This document shows, piece by piece, positions 62,793-64,000 of a stretch of DNA of 64,000 nucleotides (within the stretch, counting starts at the first letter, position 1; the number at the start of each line of letters is the position of its first letter). The translations under genes and the position numbers were made by a program. A model generated the notes under the pieces. That model was not told the origin of the DNA and did no database searches. It worked only from the letters and a program-made list of their open reading frames with translations. Source of the DNA: Agrobacterium vitis (GTDB lineage: Bacteria; Pseudomonadota; Alphaproteobacteria; Rhizobiales; Rhizobiaceae); the NCBI RefSeq assembly GCF_037039395.1, contig NZ_CP146242.1:2367001-2431000 (forward strand), written 5' to 3'.

Positions 62793-63275
62793 TCAGATCC
62801 GCTGCGTTACCGTTGCCAAGGCGCCGCGAAAAGCCTTGGCAAAGCTTTCGCGATCATCGGGATTGAGGAAGGAGCCGACATCGGTGGCCCGGCCTTGCCC
62901 CTGCACCGACATCGAGATGATCCCGAACTCCTCGTGGCGGCGGACGAAAAACCGCGCCCAGAACGGGTTCCAGCGAAATTCCGTCATCCGCCCCGAGGGG
63001 GTGAATTTGCGGATCGAGACGGCGGTGCGCGACACGGTGACTTCTTCGCGGGCTTTGGCCGCCCGGTAATTCAGCCGGAAGGCACCGTAGAGCAGCAGAA
63101 AATCCAACCCGAAGAAAAACCCGATTGGCCAGGCGCCCGTCGTCAGGAAAAACCCGCCATAGCCGACACAGACCAGGCCAGACAGCATCAGCATGATGCG
63201 AAACCCCTTTCGGCCCAGCGACCGATAGGGTACCAGTTCGGCAGCGAAAATCGGTTGATCGGCAACCTCGCCCAT
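62793..63275 (-). CDS. DUF2244 membrane protein
   Basis: 160-residue protein with two adjacent membrane segments near residues 25-65 (MLMLSGLVCVGYGGFFL, then IGFFFGLDFLLLYGAF) and a C-terminal cytoplasmic beta-rich part (AREEVTVSRTAVSIRKF, WNPFWARFFVRR). This matches the DUF2244 family, common in alphaproteobacteria and frequently next to nth; function unknown. ATG at 63275 (MGEVADQPIF) has AAGAAGG at good spacing; M at 63284 is too close to it. Divergent from nth by 44 bp. Confidence 0.87.
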   Translation of the reverse strand: MGEVADQPIFAAELVPYRSLGRKGFRIMLMLSGLVCVGYGGFFLTTGAWPIGFFFGLDFLLLYGAFRLNYRAAKAREEVTVSRTAVSIRKFTPSGRMTEFRWNPFWARFFVRRHEEFGIISMSVQGQGRATDVGSFLNPDDRESFAKAFRGALATVTQRI

Positions 63276-63319
63276 GGACGCCATCCTTCTTTCCCAACCT
63301 ACCAGACCATGACAGACCC

Positions 63320-64000
63320 ATGAAATCCAGCACTCAAACTTTGAAAAAGTCAATTTCTTCCAGCTCTCAGCCCAAGCCAACGGGACGAAAAGTCGCGGTC
63401 CGCAGCGCCTATTCCAAGGCCGAGCTGGAGGAAATCTTCCGGCGGTTTTCCGTGCAGCGCCCGGAACCGAAGGGCGAGCTGGAGCATGTCAACCCGTTTA
63501 CCCTTGTCGTCGCCGTAGCCCTTTCGGCGCAGGCGACCGATGCGGGCGTCAACAAGGCGACCCGCGCCCTGTTTGCCGTGGCCGATACGCCGGAAAAAAT
63601 GGTGGCGCTTGGCGAAGAGAAGGTGCGCGACTATATCAAGACCATCGGCCTTTTTCGCAACAAGGCGAAGAATGTCATCGCGCTCAGCCAAAAGCTGATC
63701 GACGATTTCGGCAGCGAGGTGCCGAAAACCCGCGAAGAACTGGTGACGCTGCCCGGCGTCGGCCGCAAGACCGCCAATGTGGTGATGTCCATGGCCTTCG
63801 GCATTCCCACCATGGCTGTTGATACGCATATTTTACGGATCGGCAACCGCATCCGGCTGGCGCCCGGTAAAACGCCGGATGAGATCGAGGAGATCCTGAT
63901 GCGGATCATCCCCACGCACTATCTCTTCCATGCCCATCACTGGCTGATCCTGCATGGGCGCTACTGTTGCAAGGCCCGCAAGCCGGAATGCGAGCGCTGC
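63320..64000 (+). CDS. nth: Endonuclease III (partial)
   Basis: Base-excision DNA glycosylase/AP lyase; 227 codons visible, running off the right edge. The helix-hairpin-helix is LPGVGRKTANVV near residue 150, with the catalytic Lys of GRKTA, and the catalytic Asp follows in AVDTHILRIGNR. Three of the four iron-sulfur cysteines are visible at the end (C-x6-C-x2-C in CKARKPECERC). The N-terminus has about 20 extra basic Ser/Lys/Gln residues relative to E. coli Nth. ATG at 63320; an ATG at 63309 meets a stop after four codons. Confidence 0.95.
   Translation, partial: MKSSTQTLKKSISSSSQPKPTGRKVAVRSAYSKAELEEIFRRFSVQRPEPKGELEHVNPFTLVVAVALSAQATDAGVNKATRALFAVADTPEKMVALGEEKVRDYIKTIGLFRNKAKNVIALSQKLIDDFGSEVPKTREELVTLPGVGRKTANVVMSMAFGIPTMAVDTHILRIGNRIRLAPGKTPDEIEEILMRIIPTHYLFHAHHWLILHGRYCCKARKPECERC

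Noticed and set aside
63309..63323. ATG just upstream of nth
   Set aside because: Frame ends after four codons; the nth ATG at 63320 follows.
1..64000. tRNA genes, rRNA genes, integrases, transposases, prophage genes
   Set aside because: None was recognised on either strand; the only mobile sequences are the two non-coding miniature elements.

Overview
The window reads as chromosomal DNA of a Rhizobiaceae-type alphaproteobacterium, probably in the Agrobacterium/Allorhizobium group. The evidence is the high GC coding style, the density of peptide-type ABC transporters, an ExoD homologue, a CTTGAC-N17-CGATAT promoter, and alphaproteobacterial GltX, LysS and Tal. Genus is an inference. About 47 protein genes were found, with kduD cut by the left edge and nth by the right edge. 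No tRNA, rRNA or CRISPR array was seen.

Layout. (1) 1-5.6 kb is a uronate/pectin catabolic locus. On the minus strand it holds uxaC, kdgF, kduI and kduD. Divergent from it are an FCD-type GntR regulator and the 2-keto-3-deoxygluconate kinase kdgK. A roughly 260-bp miniature inverted-repeat element lies between uxaC and kdgF. (2) 5.8-12.1 kb is a dipeptidase followed by a complete peptide-type ABC importer with overlapping genes. (3) 12.1-14.9 kb, minus strand, holds a P1-family peptidase, phnM and a GNAT acetyltransferase. (4) 15-20 kb is an exporter set: HlyD-type adaptor, a double ATPase fused to a permease (RbbA type), and an ABC-2 permease. (5) 20-29.2 kb is a second peptide-type importer with two tandem paralogous binding proteins and two permeases, divergent from an M20 amidohydrolase and a double ATPase. 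(6) exoD at 29.3 kb.

(7) 30.2-48.4 kb is the most unusual part. It encodes a Ser/Thr-rich protein of about 1,540 residues with 30 copies of a 46-residue repeat and an RTX-like C-terminus. It is followed by a DUF6165-like protein, a 1,674-residue protein with three TPR/glycosyltransferase modules, a one-module paralogue, a GT4-type glycosyltransferase on the opposite strand, a type I secretion ATPase with an inactive C39-like domain, its membrane fusion protein, and a Sel1-repeat protein. I infer a self-contained system that makes, glycosylates and secretes a giant repeat protein.

(8) 48.6-59.6 kb is mostly housekeeping: SLC13-type transporter, gltX, lysS, an anchored low-complexity protein, an EamA permease, a second copy of the miniature element, an SH3-like exported protein, tal and a SorC-type regulator. 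(9) 59.9-61.8 kb is a visibly AT-richer single gene joining a GHKL ATPase to a probable PD-(D/E)xK nuclease, a candidate one-gene defence system. (10) 61.8-64 kb holds an AraC/O6-alkylguanine-DNA alkyltransferase fusion, a DUF2244 protein and nth.

Two results stand out: the repeat-protein glycosylation/secretion cluster, and a miniature element family with matching terminal inverted repeats and 9-bp target duplications.
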